From contig UZAN01043724.1 of assembly GCA_900618425.1 (NCBI GenBank), positions 12,626 to 37,682 on the forward strand: a stretch of 25,057 nucleotides of DNA. Direction: 5' to 3'. The notes below the pieces were generated by a model. It saw only the letters and a list, made by a program, of their open reading frames with translations, was not told the origin of the DNA and made no database searches. Positions 9,317-18,610 of this stretch are shown in pieces. Within the stretch, counting starts at the first letter, position 1; each line of letters opens with the position of its first letter. Origin of the DNA: Echinostoma caproni (Eukaryota; Platyhelminthes; Trematoda; Plagiorchiida; Echinostomatidae). Made by a program: the position numbers and the translations under genes.

Positions 9317-10831
9317 GATACCCAATCGAGCAGGCAAGTGCATTCTGCCAGAGATCCGAATGATTTGTTGGTAATTTTCGTGATCATAATTGGCGGCTGG
9401 ATCCAATCAAAGAGCAGAACTATGACAGGAATTAGAGAAAATGTATTTCGGTCGTGTTTGTCAAAGAATAGCAAAAACGCGATGAGAACGAATCGTTCAA
9501 TCAAATGACTGTGATTTTTCCGAATTTCAGCACAGTACACGCTCTCAGTGCATTCTCGTTTGTACGGATGCTGCATTTTTTTAAGGCGTACGAGCGGCAG
9601 CAATATTGTTGCAAGGTTCACTGGAAGTCAAATGAGTAGAGAAAGACTCATCATTGTTTGCAAAACGTGGGGAAGCAAGTGATTACGGAACTGAACATTA
9701 AACATACACAAAAGCCATGAGCTAACCGGTGTACATGCGCTTTGTACAGTGAGAACGCAAGACACAAGGATGCTAAAATCTTACCCAAACTGCATTTTGT
9801 TTTGGTGATTCAATGGTATTTGGTTAAAATGGTAATCTAACGGTTTCACTAAACGTGAAAACTGTTTATAATCAAATGGAGTCATCGATCACTAATCAGT
9901 GATTGTTGGAAAGTATTCGTGAATCAACTGACTAGGACATCGGTTGAAATATTCATCTAATCATTCATATCTTGTGCTAGACTGTGTACAATCCATCTAA
10001 AATTTATGCTGCTGCAATGAATTTTCACAAGTGCAGATCCTCTCATTTTTGGCGGGAGATAGTTTTACGCATAAGTGAATGTAAACCAAGTCGTTCGCGA
10101 GATGCATTTCAAAAGAAAAGACCATATCGGAATAGTGCAAGATGTAGATCGGGCAAAATTTCGATGCATNCGATGCATCTCGACATGGTGCACACCACAA
10201 ACAAGACGACTTCTATATAGATCTTCGGTATGGCAAAATACTTAATTAAAATACATTGAAACAAACAAACAAAAAGGGAAGTGATAACGGAAAGATCATC
10301 GCACTATGGTCTAAAGAAATTCTGTTTGTTGGTAAACAGAAGGAAGGGATACTGTTTGTGTAAACTTAACAAATCTGTCATCGATTGACTTGATGATGCG
10401 TCATCAGATGATATCAAACTGGGACTGGTGACGTGCTCGTATAGTTGCCATGCAGCGAACTGGATACCCTGATTGCATCATCTTTCTTTGGACCCACTGT
10501 TCAACTTCTCGGTTATGTTACTGTCGCTCTGTTCTGTCCACCGAGGTTGGTCTACACCCACAGTGAAATTGGCAGATGAAATCACGGTTGGTACGGAAGA
10601 GCGATGTTCCTTTGCTGGGTGTGAGGGTACTTTAGTTGTTTGATTTAGGGTCAGCTACATAGTACATTCAGGATCGTCGTTCTCAGTCGCTTTTGAGCAG
10701 GTAGTTTAGCACTGAAGAGAAGGCACAACATGACCCACAGTTTGGGAGCAAATGCAACCGTTTCTTTCACTATTCGAGTGTTTTCTGCGCTTATCAACAA
10801 ATGTCTCGGGGTAAGCGCAATCAGCTCACAC
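9317..10831. other. Non-coding or unresolved stretch, 9.3-10.8 kb
   Basis: No confident gene. On the minus strand around 10300-10690 one frame is largely open, rich in Ser, Thr and Asn, and broken by two stops. It could be decayed coding sequence related to the exon at 10990-11273, but I recognise no domain. A single unresolved base at 10170 is flanked on both sides by the same 8-mer cgatgcat. Confidence 0.4.
10170..10170. other. Single-N assembly join
   Basis: The N is bordered by identical 8-mers (10162-10169 and 10171-10178), as expected when two overlapping contig ends were butted together without merging. Confidence 0.6.
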
Positions 10832-10903
10832 CTTTCGAAGTTCCTCTAGTTCTTGTTCAGCTAAGTCTTTCGTGCATATTCGTCTTATCCTGCCAGATGA
10901 TCT
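10832..10903 (-). CDS. Candidate 72-bp internal exon, unidentified
   Basis: On the minus strand a pyrimidine-rich acceptor (cttctcttcag) ends just before 10903, and a donor (AAAG then GTGTGAG) follows 10832. The 72 bases between are open in one phase as 24 codons. The encoded peptide is charged and helix-like (ending AEQELEELRK). The strand and position are compatible with a downstream exon of the gene represented at 10990-11273, but nothing in the peptide shows this. Splice-site pairs of this quality also arise by chance, so it is a lead only. Confidence 0.2.
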
Positions 10904-10989
10904 CTGAAGAGAAGCTTGTTTATACTCGAGAGGTATAGAGCTTTCAAAGTATAAATATTCGTTTTTCCAGATCTCCTTTTAATAAATGA

Positions 10990-11273
10990 TCATGTCACTG
11001 TTAGTGTGTTATTAATTTCAGCTTCAATTACAAACCGGATAGTTGGATGAAGTACAGCAAACTCAGCTTCGCTTGAGGGGACTTCTTCTAAACATTTTAT
11101 TACAACATGGCTATCCTCGAATTATCTTTCGTGCAGAACGGCACACTTCAGAGTGATATTGCCTTTTGCTAGAGGTTTGCCATAGAACAGTCTGCTCCGG
11201 GGTAGTCTTAGCCGGCCGTTTAAAGCGATACCATCTATCTGTCGGTTAGCACTTACGTGAACATCGAAAATAT
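10990..11273 (-). pseudogene. Macroglobulin-domain exon of a thioester/alpha-2-macroglobulin-type protein (broken)
   Basis: Reading the minus strand from 11273, a strong acceptor (tgctgttctgctcaaccag) is followed by a frame giving IFDVHVSANRQ, then 28 residues counted from its Phe to LFYGKPLAKGNITLKC. In alpha-2-macroglobulin, CD109, insect TEPs and C3 the macroglobulin (MG3) domain has the same arrangement: an FEV-type strand, about 27 residues, then a YGKPV-G-type strand. The frame continues after a single TAA at 11122-11124 with protein-like sequence (VVIKCLEEVPSSEAEF, then IRFVIEAEINNT) until TGA at 10990-10992. Family members are large secreted or membrane-anchored protease inhibitors or opsonins. 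The in-frame stop may be a real nonsense mutation (pseudogene), an assembly error, or lie in an unrecognised micro-intron. No thioester motif or other domain of the protein is visible in the window. The 3' boundary is uncertain. Confidence 0.5.
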
Positions 11274-11681
11274 CTGGTTGAGCAGAACAGCAAGGGGACG
11301 CTCAAGGGCCGACACCGGTAGGCTCCATCGAATTCGTTCATTCTCGGCATGACCTAATTGGTTTGTACGACCTAACAAATGGTACATTCTCAAATAGATA
11401 ATGGACGTAGACTGCTACCTTGAGTGTTCCTTTCACGCTGATATTGTCCGAAATGTTCACCGCATCAGCAAGTGAATGTTTCCAATACCATTTAAGTCTT
11501 TCTCGCTCTCTCCTACCCCCATCAAGGTCAATTTCGTCCAAAGTGAAGGATTGACGACGGAATGGAGCCTTACCATTTTTTTTTAATCATCTAGTCTTCT
11601 TTCGTTGATTAATTCCGTTGTGTGCAGAGAGAAACCGAACGATGAGGTCTTAACCTCAAAAAAAAAATTAGAAAAAATTAA
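11274..11681. other. Probable intron or flanking sequence upstream of the macroglobulin-like exon
   Basis: A 67-codon minus-strand frame at 11338-11541 contains a donor-like CAAG/GTAGCA site, but its peptide shows no macroglobulin features. Otherwise nothing is seen. Confidence 0.35.
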
Positions 11682-11827
11682 ATCAGCTGTCCAGTGATCA
11701 AGTGACTGGTATTCTAGTATTCTCGTCGTCTAGTCATGCTTTGCTTGGGTCGTTCTCCAGTTGGGTTAGAGGAATTGAACTGTTGACGAAACACAAACAT
11801 GTCAAGAAAGCTGTCCAGTGCTTCCCA
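11682..11827 (+). mobile_element. tRNA-derived SINE (family 1), copy 1
   Basis: It aligns end to end with the copies at 14539 and 18483. It begins with atcagctg, the middle has cagttggg as in the 14539 copy, followed by a ggaattg-aactg block. It ends with gctgtccagtgcttcc, which matches gctgtccagtgccacc of the 18483 copy. The tRNA-like promoter boxes are the most eroded of the four copies and are not convincing here. This is the oldest-looking member of the family. Confidence 0.6.
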
Positions 11828-12483
11828 GTAATTCAGTTCACGATTTCTATCCTTTTTACTTCATATCACATAAAAAAAGTCAAATCCGCCAACGTTCGTA
11901 GAAATTCAGGCTGGTGTGAAAACTTGTGGCGCCTCTCTCCTAATGCATATCCTGACCTCTTGAGAACAGACTATCACGTGTTTCATCGCGGTCTATTGTT
12001 TATCATGTTTCGGTAATTTTACCAAATCATTTGCCAGTATAACTAACTCACCGAGTGGCAAATATTCTGCGGCGTGAAGACTGTCCACATAGGGCCAGAT
12101 AGTCGCTGAACACCAGTTTATGATTGTGGTTTCTCGTTTGTCATCCTCACCGTTCTGTACACGCTGCTTTCTCTCACTCTCGCTCTATCGCAATGGCCTC
12201 TCTGATTTCTCTCCAGTCTCTCTCTGTCTGTCTCCTTTTGCGTAACCAAAACAAAATTGGCCTTTCCCAATGCGCTTCAGCCAATTCTTGGTGCATCTTC
12301 TGGTGTTTTAAATTTTATGAAAATAACTTTATCAATGAGAAATGTGTAGAGGTGTTTTTCAGTATTTACGCCGTTGAGTACCAGCAACTACATCCTTCAT
12401 CTGCTTTACTTTGGGATATTATTTCTGGCGTAAGCGAACCCATGGCAGAATGCAATCCTGATAAAAAAAAATAAGTGCACACA
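11828..12483. other. Non-coding stretch before the LINE 3' end
   Basis: It contains a pyrimidine-rich (TC)n-like tract around 12165-12236. A 116-codon plus-strand frame at 12124-12474 overlaps that tract and has no recognisable domain. No supported gene. Confidence 0.5.
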
Positions 12484-12621
12484 GTAAAGTCAAAGTCAAA
12501 GTTTTATTATGGGAATAGCTTACAAGCTCGTGTTTCTCTTGTCCCATAGGTTATTTACACAGATGAATCGTTACACATCGAAAAAGGAGTCGAATAGAGA
12601 TCCGCGTAGGAGATGGAGAAT

Positions 12622-12821
12622 GTAGGCTACAATCAATTTCCGTTTGCTTCTAGTGGTGTACGAATGTGAGGTGTGCCAAGGTTTCGTCGAATCACTGCTT
12701 GAAAGATTCACAAACGACATGGGATGGAAGGGCGTTCCAAGATCTGCATACTCTGACTGCGAAAGACTGGTGCCGGCAATCCAGTCGACACTTTGGAATC
12801 AGTAGTTTGAAACGATGTCCC
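12622..12821. repeat. 200-bp exact duplicate, member 1 (genuine LINE copy)
   Basis: Identical base for base to 12998-13197, with an offset of 376 bp. This member flows correctly into both the upstream C-terminal coding block and the 3' UTR of the LINE. Confidence 0.9.
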
Positions 12822-12996
12822 CTTAGGTGTAGATTTTTTGATAACATGAGGAGCGATCGACACGGATGGTTTTGGTTCTGTAGTATTTGATACGTCAAAA
12901 TCAAATCTCCTCGAGTTCGGCGGTACTGAGCAGAATATAGTCCCAATGATCGCAATCTCTCCTCATATGTCAGGTAATGGAATCCCTTGAACATCT
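12692..12996 (-). pseudogene. LINE C-terminal region (post-RT)
   Basis: In minus-strand reading the frame contains YLTYEERLRSLGL, YRRTRGDLILTYQIL, LRGHRFKL and RVCRSWNALPSHVV. These match the order of the conserved C-terminal block that follows the reverse transcriptase in CR1/Jockey-type LINEs (YeeRL..LgL, RRxRGDLI, WNxLPxxVV). A stop follows CESFKQ near 12690. Further decay lies downstream towards the 3' tail. The upstream end is cut at the single N at 12997, where the assembly jumps into a duplicate copy of the same C-terminal sequence. Confidence 0.85.
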
Positions 12997-12997
12997 N

Positions 12998-13197
12998 GTA
13001 GGCTACAATCAATTTCCGTTTGCTTCTAGTGGTGTACGAATGTGAGGTGTGCCAAGGTTTCGTCGAATCACTGCTTGAAAGATTCACAAACGACATGGGA
13101 TGGAAGGGCGTTCCAAGATCTGCATACTCTGACTGCGAAAGACTGGTGCCGGCAATCCAGTCGACACTTTGGAATCAGTAGTTTGAAACGATGTCCC
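12998..13197. repeat. 200-bp exact duplicate, member 2 (probable assembly artefact)
   Basis: Exact copy of 12622-12821, bordered on one side by a single N (12997) and on the other by the 553-base N gap. In the LINE it sits where reverse-transcriptase coding sequence should be, and it breaks the order of the element. An unmerged contig end is the simplest explanation. Confidence 0.85.
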
Positions 13198-13750
13198 NNN
13201 NNNNNNNNNNNNNNNNNNNNNNNNNNNNNNNNNNNNNNNNNNNNNNNNNNNNNNNNNNNNNNNNNNNNNNNNNNNNNNNNNNNNNNNNNNNNNNNNNNNN
13301 NNNNNNNNNNNNNNNNNNNNNNNNNNNNNNNNNNNNNNNNNNNNNNNNNNNNNNNNNNNNNNNNNNNNNNNNNNNNNNNNNNNNNNNNNNNNNNNNNNNN
13401 NNNNNNNNNNNNNNNNNNNNNNNNNNNNNNNNNNNNNNNNNNNNNNNNNNNNNNNNNNNNNNNNNNNNNNNNNNNNNNNNNNNNNNNNNNNNNNNNNNNN
13501 NNNNNNNNNNNNNNNNNNNNNNNNNNNNNNNNNNNNNNNNNNNNNNNNNNNNNNNNNNNNNNNNNNNNNNNNNNNNNNNNNNNNNNNNNNNNNNNNNNNN
13601 NNNNNNNNNNNNNNNNNNNNNNNNNNNNNNNNNNNNNNNNNNNNNNNNNNNNNNNNNNNNNNNNNNNNNNNNNNNNNNNNNNNNNNNNNNNNNNNNNNNN
13701 NNNNNNNNNNNNNNNNNNNNNNNNNNNNNNNNNNNNNNNNNNNNNNNNNN
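13198..13750. other. Assembly gap (553 N)
   Basis: Unknown bases. From the LINE context, the missing sequence should encode the middle of the reverse transcriptase, including the catalytic YADD block and thumb. Confidence 0.99.
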
Positions 13751-14155
13751 ATCAGAAACACGAACTGATATGGTTCGTTGATTGAGGAATGCTTTGATCC
13801 ACTCAAATGCGAAATCTCGAACGCCAAAATTATAGAGCTTCTGCAGCAAAATTTTGTGATTCACTTGATCAAATGCTTTCGCGAAGTCCAGATGAAGCAC
13901 ATCCACCGCATCCCCTTCGTCAACTGTACTGGTCCATTCCTCTCGAACGAGAAGCAGGTTCGTGGTGCAGGATCGCTTTTGCCTGAACCCGTATTGAGAT
14001 GTCGAGAGAATGCTGTATCTTTCGAGATGTCCCATCAGAGAATCGGCCACAATTGACTCCATGACCTTCGATAACACCGGAAGCAGTGCTACAGGTCTAT
14101 AGTTAGCGTGCTTGAGAAATTGGGGGATACTTTTTTTCCAAGGACTACAAACCAA
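13751..14155 (-). pseudogene. LINE reverse transcriptase, N-terminal half
   Basis: The minus strand encodes about 135 residues of a non-LTR reverse transcriptase. In order they show [19 protein letters not shown], then [15 protein letters not shown], then [19 protein letters not shown] with the first catalytic Asp in LDFAKAFD, then the [17 protein letters not shown] block just before the gap. These are the finger and palm motifs preceding the YADD box in CR1/Jockey elements. The segment is open without stops. The start at 14155 is a truncation point and not a natural start codon; the few residues before NYRPV diverge from the family consensus. Confidence 0.85.
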
Positions 14156-14160
14156 CTAAT

Positions 14161-14538
14161 ACAAAGGTGGGTTCTCAACTATCCGTTGACCCGATAGTGC
14201 TCTCTACCGTTTTGTCTATGCTCGTAGTCCAGTTGAGCGGATCAAACCGACCCGGGCAGGTTTCTGATGGAATGTTGGTGATAATCGACAGTCGACTGGC
14301 GCTAAGCTATGCTAGTCATAAAATGACATGGTGCTCAACTGGTATGCACTCTAGATCTTCCGTAGAACTAATTTTCTATTATTCTTAAATTGAGTATTAG
14401 AAATTCACTGGAAAGCCAAACAGTCGGACTACCATGTACTCTATCCTTGTATATGAAGACTTTGATCAATGCCCAGAACAAGCCCGCAAAATGGATTGTG
14501 CTATATTGTGTACATAGAAAATGGAAATAAAAGAGTTC
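14161..14538. other. Sequence between LINE and SINE copy 2
   Basis: The last ~50 bases (14490-14538) are similar to 18435-18480 in front of SINE copy 4: a shared gatt-gt-ctat block, gtgt, and gaaataaaa. The family-1 repeat unit therefore extends upstream of its tRNA-like part. The rest shows no gene. Confidence 0.5.
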
Positions 14539-14680
14539 TATCAGCTGCGCGGAGCTCGAGTGAGTAGTAGTATGCTTGTGTTCTGCCTCTGAGGTTCCCG
14601 GTTTTATCCCCAGTTGGGCAAATAGATTCGCACTGCTGATAGACCCAACCAGATCAAAACGGCTATCAAGTGTTTCTTAG
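14539..14680 (+). mobile_element. tRNA-derived SINE (family 1), copy 2
   Basis: It begins with tatcagctg. A degenerate A box lies in gctcgagtgagtagt, and the B-box position holds ggttttatccc (14600-14610), a mutated GGTTCGATCCC. The body has cagttggg, agattcgcactgctgat and gacccaaccag, and ends near caagtgtttctt. The tail aligns with the complement of the minus-strand copy at 18186-18306 (agattcacactg, then gcccaaccag). It is a non-autonomous retroposon that would depend on a LINE for mobility. The partner is not shown; its tail does not resemble the TTTGAC tail of the neighbouring LINE. Confidence 0.75.
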
Positions 14681-15759
14681 CTTTTCAGTTTGCGCTTCAT
14701 TTGCTCAGTGCACGAATGTTACTAATGAAATTTCAAAAAAGTGTTTAAAAGTAATCGCTCAGAATGCTCAAACTTAGCACTGTGTCAACCTCAAAGTATC
14801 TCATCATCTGTAGTAGCTTAGGTTGCTTTTCCTGAAAGTTTTCATCACATCGAGTTGTGCATTTATGTATATATCTGACAAAAACCATCCTTGTCATAAA
14901 TAAAATTTAGAACATACGACGAATAGAATTCAATGTGGTTACAATCCTGTCCCTTCTGTCCTGTTTTCAATGCCTTTTCGGGTTAAATACTTGAAATGCT
15001 TGTCCCGTTTCAACAGGCCTTGATCTTGGCAACTTGAACACCTTCTAGTTAGTTGCTACCGGCTCAATTCCAGGAACGAGTGTCATCTAGTTAATAAATC
15101 ATTGACTATTCGGCTCTTATCCTGACAAATAGCAAAACTCAGGGAATAACATTCACTCTGTATGACCACGTTAGAATTTCATTCATACACCTGACAGAAA
15201 GAAAACGATCGTCCAATTTTACATTCCTTCCGGTTTTGGAGAATCAGGTCTTTCGTTCATGATTTATCCATTCACATTGTGAGATAATCCTCGTAGTTTT
15301 GGTTCCATGAAATCTTGCACAGAGAAGTGAGCATAGCAGGGCGACATTGTATTGACTACTAGGCTGGCAGAGCCTCAAGCTTTCAACCATACTGGACGTG
15401 ATTCACTCAGTTAGGGTGGGGTGTCATTAATTCTTGTCTACTTACTCTGTCTTCGTGCGGAAAACCATATTTTACTCATTTAGGTGGGTAACGCGATCCA
15501 ACTGCAGTAAAACTAAATCATTATTTGCATCGATGTTTCTCTCCAGTTATCAAAAGAAATTTTCATTGATACAAACTGCCATTCTACTTGACTGTTCTAC
15601 AAGATAACCATATCTTGTCCTTTAAATATACACGTCTAATCGTTTCAAGGTTCGCACTGTTGATGGGACGTGTCTCTTTCAATGGAGTCCTTATATTTCT
15701 GCTTTTATTTGCCATTCCATCAAAGAGATCACTAAAAAGAAGATGAGAATCTATCTTTT

Positions 15760-15775
15760 ACACACACACACACAC
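15760..15775. repeat. (CA)n microsatellite
   Basis: Eight perfect AC units. Confidence 0.9.
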
Positions 15776-15834
15776 GGTTTCTGGTACCCTATCGGTTTAC
15801 GGTATAGATCAGGAAAGCAGTTACCAACGCTAAC

Positions 15835-15848
15835 CTCTCTCTCTCTCT
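15835..15848. repeat. (CT)n microsatellite
   Basis: Seven CT units. Confidence 0.85.
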
Positions 15849-17703
15849 GATTCTTCCTGTTTTTCCCGGGTGACGCTATCCTGGCGTTCCAACGGTTTAG
15901 CTCTGCGTCACTGGCCGTCGCTCCCTGAACTCTGTAACCCTTGTGTGCGCTTTTCGTGTATATACGTGTTACATTTACTGTTATACGGCTGCCAGCTCTT
16001 ATCACTCCATTCTGTCGGTTGCATTTCGGAATGTTTCTGTTTAGTACCAGTTATGAACGATTGAATGTCAACTGTACACTGCTCATTAGTGAAGGATAAT
16101 CAAACTCAGTGGTTACCTTCACCAAACCTAACCTTACTTCGACTGCGTTCTGATCGCGTAGCCCAACGTGTTATTGAAATCTTAATTAAGACTTGCGGAT
16201 TCGACATGTAGCAGCCTATCCTCGTTTTCAATAGTTCCCAATCATGACGGAAAAATCTGCCGAGGTCCAGCGATCCATTGCTTCAAGCGTGAGGATCGGG
16301 AATGATCGAATGCGAGGAGAAAGTGAGCCCACCAGGAAGAAAACAAAACAAAACAATCACGATTGTTTCATACAAATAATACGAATTGATTTAAAAGAAC
16401 ACAACAGAATTAACCGCAATAGCAAAGAACACACAATTGTGCCGATCAAGTTACGTAATCGTACAACAATGGTGATCGAGCTCCGTGTATCGCAAACTGG
16501 TCAGACAACTGAAAGGTGGAGAGAATAAAGAACTATGGACGAATCGAACATTCGGGATCAATCACTAACAATCTTTCAGTGATAATGATACCGCAAATAA
16601 AATAATCATAATCAATGCGAGTCAAACTTTGGCATCAGCTAGTCAGTAATTACTAAACTCTTTCTGACTCGAATGTAGACTGAACCGATCTGAGTGAACT
16701 GTAAGGGGGTGTTATTGATTGACTCTGTTCTCGGCGTGCAACACTCTATGTGGTGCAACGATAAGTGAGGCACAGTTGCTTGTCCCCTCCTCCACCTGTC
16801 CCCCCCCCACATTCCATTTTGATCTGGGGCACTGAGAACTGACACTCTTCAGCTGTTCCCAATCAGCAAATATGGCTGGCTGGAGCGAACCAGTAATCCA
16901 GATTTCATGAATTAGTGTTAGAATGATTTTGGTTTCCGGCTCGATCCATTAATCAATATTATCAGTGTTGAACACTGAATAGGGACCCGGTGATGACCAA
17001 ATGCTGCTCCGACAATGTTTATCACATATGCATTAATCAGGGTTGAAAATAATGATTACCAGTGAGGATCAAGTGTCTGGTTAGCACGTGGAACACGATT
17101 GTGTGTGTGACCAAAATCAGCGTCAACTGTGAACTAAAATCTCGAGTGAGATGCGTTCATCTCACTGACCACGGGGTTGGAAACCACACAATCTGAACAG
17201 ATGGAATCACTGATGAACCTGAGTCAATTCACCTCTGTTCTGCTACTTCACTAATAACGTCCAGTCGTTTAGCAAACAGGCTCAAATAGCCCGGTTCCGA
17301 AATGAAATCGACGAGAACGAGCGAAATCAGTCTGCCTAGACCCCCTAACCCAACCGCGGTACAATGAAAAAGAGTTATTCAAACAGAACCCCAGTCTGTG
17401 CCTGTCAATACATTCAATAAGATCATTTCTCTCTCCAACGCCCCCCCCCCGCCACACCCCGGGCTGTTTGCACGAACGCTTCCCCGTATTTTTCATAGAA
17501 AAGGGCGTGAGCAATATCAGATCATATAGTTGATTTTTCATTGTCGATTGCAGTATTTAGATACAAAAAGTTGTAAATTAAACGTCTGAACCCCTGCCGG
17601 TCCCCTGTTGTATGCATTTTAGATTAGAAGTTTACGAATAACTGTTCATTAGGTTTCAATACCGTTAAAGTTGCTAGTGCAGTATTACAATTTTTGTTTC
17701 GCA

Positions 17704-17727
17704 GCACACACACGCACACACACACAT
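17704..17727. repeat. (CA)n microsatellite with one G interruption
   Basis: CA repeat interrupted once by a CG. Confidence 0.9.
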
Positions 17728-18185
17728 GTCAACCGTCAGTTTACAAAACATTATACGTGAGAAACGATTAAGTTTAGTTCGGATTACCCAGATGCAAAAC
17801 ACAGACTCCCACAGAGTACATTCTGCACAAACAATAGAAGTACTGATGTACAATCGCTGTGAAAGGAGGTGCCAAGTTACACTGCATTCTGACAGTGCAA
17901 CAAAACGGAAATGTTGTTCCAGATTCTCCGTGCAACACTCCTTGTTGCTTTGCCATGGTTTGTTTCCGGATTCGTTCTCAAACTCAGGTCGTTTCTTTGC
18001 TTTTCCTAAAAACAGTTCATATATAACGTGATCTCGTGCTGAGGAACATGTGTAGACACTACTGGCTCCCCGTGCGCGGTTAATTGGAAGTAGGGCCGAT
18101 AAAATATTTATCGGNGGGAAATGAAGGCTTTGATTTGTCCAGCTAGTGAATTGGTGCTGTGTATAAAACGGAACTGAAAAGTCCT

Positions 18186-18306
18186 GAAGCACTGGACTGG
18201 TTGGGCCTCATCCACAGTGTGAATCTGTTGACCGATCTGCGGATCGAACCTGGGACTTTAAAGCCGAACGCAAGTATACTACCCACTCGGTCGTCAGGCA
18301 GCTGTT
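18186..18306 (-). mobile_element. tRNA-derived SINE (family 1), copy 3
   Basis: On the minus strand it starts aacagctgcc. It has the best A box of the family (GACCGAGTGGGTAG, complement of 18279-18292) and an excellent B box (GGTTCGATCCG, complement of 18240-18250). It continues into the non-tRNA body agattcacactg and gcccaaccag, and ends around ccagtgcttc. It lies head to head with copy 4, whose 5' end is about 175 bp away. Confidence 0.8.
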
Positions 18307-18482
18307 CCGCTCATTTTTTTTACTTTCCTTAAATACAATATTGAATCGGGTTGTAATGTTTTTTTAACTGAGTCATACTTCTGGAGGTCACCAATGAGAT
18401 GAGTTCGGCTTGATGCTGGAAAGAAACTCCCAACGATGATTTGTTCTATCTAGTGTGTATATTCGAAATAAAACACGGCCTG

Positions 18483-18610
18483 ATCAGCTGCCCGGTGAGT
18501 AGTAAGCTTGCATTCAGTCTGTAAGTTCCCGGGTTCGATCCCTAGCTAGATCAGGAGATTCGCAATGCTGTTGAGACCGAAGCAGATCTCAACAGCTGTC
18601 CAGTGCCACC
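18483..18610 (+). mobile_element. tRNA-derived SINE (family 1), copy 4
   Basis: It starts atcagctgccc. The A-box region is ggtgagtagtaagc, a strong B box (GGGTTCGATCCC) lies at 18531-18542, and the body is gagattcgcaatgctgttgag. The end gctgtccagtgccacc is shared with copy 1. The sequence before it (18435-18480, with gaaataaaa) resembles the sequence before copy 2, so the mobilised unit is longer than the tRNA-like portion. Confidence 0.8.

Larger units (their letters stand above)
12484..14160 (-). mobile_element. CR1/Jockey-like LINE, 5'-truncated
   Basis: Non-LTR retrotransposon on the minus strand. From 14155 downwards it encodes the start of a reverse transcriptase domain; after the N gap it resumes with the conserved C-terminal region. 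It ends with a short 3' UTR containing an AATAAA signal and a tail of TTTGAC repeats (12487-12503). Microsatellite-like 3' tails rather than long poly-A are typical of the CR1 group. There is no upstream endonuclease or ORF1, as expected for a 5'-truncated insertion. The catalytic YADD motif would fall in the gap. The element is non-autonomous as seen. Confidence 0.85.
14681..18185. other. Long non-coding stretch, 14.7-18.2 kb
   Basis: No supported gene. Short microsatellites are at 15760-15775 (CA), 15835-15848 (CT) and 17704-17727 (CA). Poly-C runs lie near 16801-16809 and 17442-17450. A CpG-richer patch at 15870-15960 is open on both strands. A 172-codon minus-strand frame at 17674-18192 is interrupted by an N (18115), has no recognisable domain and ends in the translated CA repeat. 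Confidence 0.45.

Noticed and set aside
13042..13785. Long open frames spanning the N block on both strands
   Set aside because: They are open only because Ns cannot be stops. The real content is the duplicated LINE end and the gap.
15870..15960. 12-base match to the common cloning-vector primer site in lacZ-alpha (cactggccgtcg) and a nearby cctggcgtt
   Set aside because: The two matching words are in the opposite order from lacZ and the sequence between them differs, so vector contamination is not supported.
16244..16528. 94-codon plus-strand frame with ATG and a GTGAGC donor-like site at about codon 26
   Set aside because: The peptide is Lys/Arg/Asn-rich with no domain, and there is no acceptor-supported partner exon. 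Too weak to list as a gene.
17674..18192. 172-codon minus-strand open frame
   Set aside because: It crosses an unresolved base, ends in a translated CA repeat, has no recognisable domain, and is overlapped by a 101-codon frame on the other strand.
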